The notes below the pieces were generated by a model, which searched no databases, was not told the origin of the DNA, and was given only the letters and a program-made list of their open reading frames with translations. Of a stretch of 7,403 bases of DNA, positions 6,094 through 7,403 are shown in pieces (position 1 is the stretch's first letter; each line of letters starts with the position of its first letter). The stretch covers positions 1 through 7,403 of the forward strand of contig WBUW01000139.1 of the NCBI GenBank assembly GCA_008933495.1, given 5' to 3'. The stretch comes from Pseudorhodoplanes sp. (GTDB taxonomy: Bacteria; Pseudomonadota; Alphaproteobacteria; Rhizobiales; Xanthobacteraceae). A program made the translations under genes and the position numbers.

Positions 6094-6444
6094 ATGATCG
6101 ACCGGTCCAAGAAGATTACGGGCCGCTTCTATGCCATAGCCGGCGGGCGGCGACCCGTAAGGGAGTGGCTCCTGACGCTTTCAAAGGATGCTCGGCGGAT
6201 CGTCGGCCGCGACATCCAGAAGGTCGAGTTCGGCTGGCCGATCGGAATGCCCTATTGCCGCGCGCTCGGGCACGGCTTGTGGGAAGTACGCAGCGATCTA
6301 AGCGGCGGACGCATCGCGCGTGTTGTGTTCTGCATCATCGAAGGCGAAATGATCCTGCTGCACGGATTCGAAAAGAAGACACAAAAGACGCCATCGCAGG
6401 ACTTGGCACTTGCGCTCCGGCGCAAAAGAGAGATCGAAAGATGA
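6094..6444 (+). CDS. Toxin of a RelE/HigB-type (phage Gp49-like) TA system
   Basis: A 116-residue protein of the Gp49-like/HigB-type toxin family (PF05973 pattern), RelE-superfamily members that cut mRNA on the ribosome (family knowledge). Signs: PVREWLLTLSKDARRIVGRDI (from residue 21), a glycine/proline turn FGWPIGMP (46-53), then ALGHGLWEVRSDL (57-69), the strand RIARVVFCIIEGEMILLHGF (73-92) and the basic tail EKKTQKTP (93-100). The ATG at 6094 is chosen by the family start; no ribosome binding site precedes it. The upstream in-frame GTG (6067) lies inside the operator and is rejected. Its TGA overlaps the antitoxin ATG (ATGA, 6441-6444), so the two are translationally coupled in toxin-first order, as in HigBA. 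It is full length and appears functional. Confidence 0.88.
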   Translation: MIDRSKKITGRFYAIAGGRRPVREWLLTLSKDARRIVGRDIQKVEFGWPIGMPYCRALGHGLWEVRSDLSGGRIARVVFCIIEGEMILLHGFEKKTQKTPSQDLALALRRKREIER

Positions 6445-6749
6445 AAAAGAGAAAAAAGAAGCGAGCGAGAGGTTACATCGACGGCAGCGAAACCTTCGAC
6501 GAATTTCTCGACAAGGAAGGATTGTTGTCGGAAACCGAAGACGCCGCGGTCAAGGAAATCATCGCCGACCAGATCAGGGCCGCGATGGACAAGCAGGGTC
6601 TGAGCAAGACCGAGATGGCCGCGCGCATGAAGACGAGCCGCCGCCAGCTCGACCGCCTGCTCGATCCGGACAATCCGTCGGTGACGCTTTCGACGCTGCG
6701 GCGCGCGGCGAATGCGGTGGGACGGAATTTGCGGGTGGAGCTGGAGTGA
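6441..6749 (+). CDS. XRE/HigA-like antitoxin
   Basis: A 102-residue antitoxin expected to bind and neutralise the toxin encoded just upstream and to repress the operon. Parts in order: a very basic start (MKKRKKKRAR), an acidic linker (SETFDEFLDKEGLLSETED, 16-34), a helix AVKEIIADQIRAAMDKQG (36-53), and an XRE-type helix-turn-helix (LSKTEMAARMKTSRRQLDRLL, about 54-74, then LSTLRRAANAVG to about 94). The family resembles the HTH_37/HigA-like partners of Gp49 toxins. The ATG at 6441 overlaps the toxin stop. Bases 6546-6656 have a degenerate copy upstream at 5751-5861. The A-rich start of the gene is unlike the GC-rich neighbours, suggesting acquisition as a module. Confidence 0.88.
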   Translation: MKKRKKKRARGYIDGSETFDEFLDKEGLLSETEDAAVKEIIADQIRAAMDKQGLSKTEMAARMKTSRRQLDRLLDPDNPSVTLSTLRRAANAVGRNLRVELE

Positions 6750-6857
6750 TGCGCAGATTGAAATTAAAATTTTTTGGAATCGCTCGGCAGGCTGCTTGCA
6801 AGCTTGCATTTAAGACTAGGTGCCGTGGCCCATTCGTTTAGCTTACCGGGCTGGAAG

Positions 6858-6887
6858 TTGGCGCTATGGCCGCGCGGATGATTTAAA
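6858..6887 (+). promoter_or_regulatory. Possible promoter for the 6940 gene
   Basis: TTGGCG (6858-6863) and TTTAAA (6882-6887) are 18 nt apart, with TG at 6879-6880 forming an extended -10. Both hexamers match the sigma70 consensus at 4 of 6 positions. It would drive the AT-richer gene at 6940 independently of the toxin-antitoxin operon. Confidence 0.35.
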
Positions 6888-6910
6888 ACTCCGTCACGAA
6901 GCCGTAACCT

Positions 6911-6943
6911 ATGGCTGAGGCTGCCGCAAGGAAGATTGCATGA
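6911..6943 (+). other. Possible 10-codon upstream ORF overlapping the next start
   Basis: ATG at 6911 opens MAEAAARKIA, whose TGA (6941-6943) overlaps the ATG at 6940 as ATGA. No good ribosome binding site precedes it, and the ribosome binding site of the next gene lies within it. It could be a coupling leader or chance. Confidence 0.2.
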
Positions 6944-7329
6944 CGCTCCCTAACTCAGTTCGCTACATCAAGAATGGAAATAAGGGGAAGTGGTGGCCCG
7001 TCGCCAAAGAGCGCAACCAGCTCCATGCGGGGTGGAGCGACGTATCAACCGAATTGCTATTGACGCCTAATTGGGACCGCATCGCTCCGCTCTGCAACAA
7101 CACGCAGGACTGCAACGCTCTTAAAACTCTCATCGAGCAACCAAGCCAGCATGTTTGGATTACATTTCAATCCGGGTATCTTTGGTGGTGCTTGGTAGAG
7201 GACACGGTCACTTCCAGCGGCGTCCCAGCCACAGAAACCGAAGGGCACTTTTGGCTCACCTGCACGCCGGAGCGACCGAGAGCCGGTCCCGCAAATCTGC
7301 ACAGGGCGCTAAGTGGAATTTCTGCCTGA
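6940..7329 (+). CDS. Hypothetical protein, possibly the N-terminal part of a restriction-endonuclease-like protein
   Basis: An open frame of 129 residues with AAGGAAG (6928-6934) 5 nt before the ATG. The N-terminus NSVRYIKNGNKGKWWPVAKERNQLHAG and the segment HVWITFQSGYLWWC (about 67-80) resemble, from memory, the N-terminal domain of longer alphaproteobacterial proteins that carry a C-terminal Mrr/PD-(D/E)XK-like nuclease domain; this link is not certain. The last 20 or so residues (TPERPRAGPANLHRALSG...) look unlike folded protein and are probably out of frame: the adjacent frame from 7262 reads ARRSDREPVP... to a TAA. So the gene is probably broken by a frameshift and by the mobile element that begins next to it. 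Base composition is visibly more AT-rich than the left of the window, suggesting horizontal origin. Confidence 0.6.
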   Translation: MTLPNSVRYIKNGNKGKWWPVAKERNQLHAGWSDVSTELLLTPNWDRIAPLCNNTQDCNALKTLIEQPSQHVWITFQSGYLWWCLVEDTVTSSGVPATETEGHFWLTCTPERPRAGPANLHRALSGISA

Positions 7330-7331
7330 CG

Positions 7332-7351
7332 GCAGGCACGCTGTTGCCTGC
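7332..7351. repeat. 7-bp inverted repeat hairpin ahead of the IS-like ORF
   Basis: GCAGGCA (7332-7338) and TGCCTGC (7345-7351) form a perfect stem with a 6-nt loop between the stop at 7329 and the ribosome binding site at 7357. An overlapping CTGCC/GGCAG pair lies at 7322-7335. It could mark the left end of the element, or a hairpin that limits read-through into the transposase gene. Confidence 0.45.
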
Positions 7352-7366
7352 GAATCAGGAGCGACC

Positions 7367-7403
7367 ATGCAGAGACGACCCCGCCGGAACCACACTCCGG
7401 CTT
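7367..7403 (+). CDS. Start of a probable IS3-family transposase OrfA (runs off the window)
   Basis: AGGAG (7357-7361) lies 5 nt before an ATG whose 12 visible codons read MQRRPRRNHTPA. IS3-family OrfA proteins, the helix-turn-helix subunit of the transposase, often begin with (K/R)RRNHSPAFKAKVAL, so this is the likely identity. The reading frame is open to the last base. Only 12 residues are available, so the call rests on that short match and on the good ribosome binding site. Confidence 0.55.
   Translation, partial: MQRRPRRNHTPA

Noticed and set aside
6057..6440. Upstream in-frame extension of the antitoxin
   Set aside because: The frame is open, but that stretch codes for the toxin in another frame; the ATG at 6441 fits the ATGA overlap and the antitoxin's basic N-terminus.
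3815..6656. Near-equal offsets of the chaB (797 bp) and antitoxin (795 bp) repeat pairs
   Set aside because: The pairs involve different genes and different intervening DNA; the similar spacing looks coincidental.
6798..6809. 12-bp palindrome TGCAAGCTTGCA downstream of the antitoxin
   Set aside because: Lies too far from any promoter candidate to be a clear operator, has no T-run to be a terminator, and a short palindrome alone is weak evidence.

Overview
This 7.4 kb window is GC-rich chromosomal DNA that looks like an alphaproteobacterium of the Hyphomicrobiales, most likely a Bradyrhizobium/Nitrobacteraceae/Xanthobacteraceae relative. The signs are codon use, small secreted hypothetical proteins of that lineage, and a GGCCGGG-type intergenic palindrome. 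The taxonomic call is inference from style, not from a marker gene.

Left part (1-1713): two tandem + strand genes encode short exported proteins that share the C-terminal motif C-(V)-x-D-L-G-Y-G-R-F-E-S-C. They face a third small exported protein on the - strand, and a strong bidirectional terminator separates them. A gene-free stretch of about 370 bp follows.

Middle (1714-4595): a compact RecD/Dda-like SF1B helicase, an exported PGRP/Amidase_2-type N-acetylmuramoyl-L-alanine amidase whose 3' end lies inside a palindromic repeat, an intact chaB, and a Tat-signal nitroreductase-family flavoprotein. All are on the + strand with short gaps; no common pathway is evident.

Right part (4596-7403) is rearranged. 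Just after the nitroreductase stop lies a start-less 3' fragment of chaB. A convergent alpha/beta hydrolase follows on the - strand. Upstream of the hydrolase is a chimeric pseudogene: a degenerate piece of a HigA-like antitoxin joined in frame, at a GACCGC microhomology, to a 97%-identical copy of the last 93 bp of the nitroreductase region. Next comes an intact toxin-first (HigBA/Gp49-type) toxin-antitoxin operon with an ATGA overlap and a perfect 16-bp operator-like palindrome. The window ends with a more AT-rich gene, possibly a truncated restriction-like protein, and the first codons of what looks like an IS3-family orfA.

The most noteworthy content is this duplicate mosaic. Three same-orientation repeat pairs (chaB 3' end, nitroreductase 3' end, antitoxin core) show that the TA/nitroreductase neighbourhood has been repeatedly copied and recombined. 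I see no CRISPR array, tRNA, rRNA or complete prophage, and no convincing new multi-gene system.
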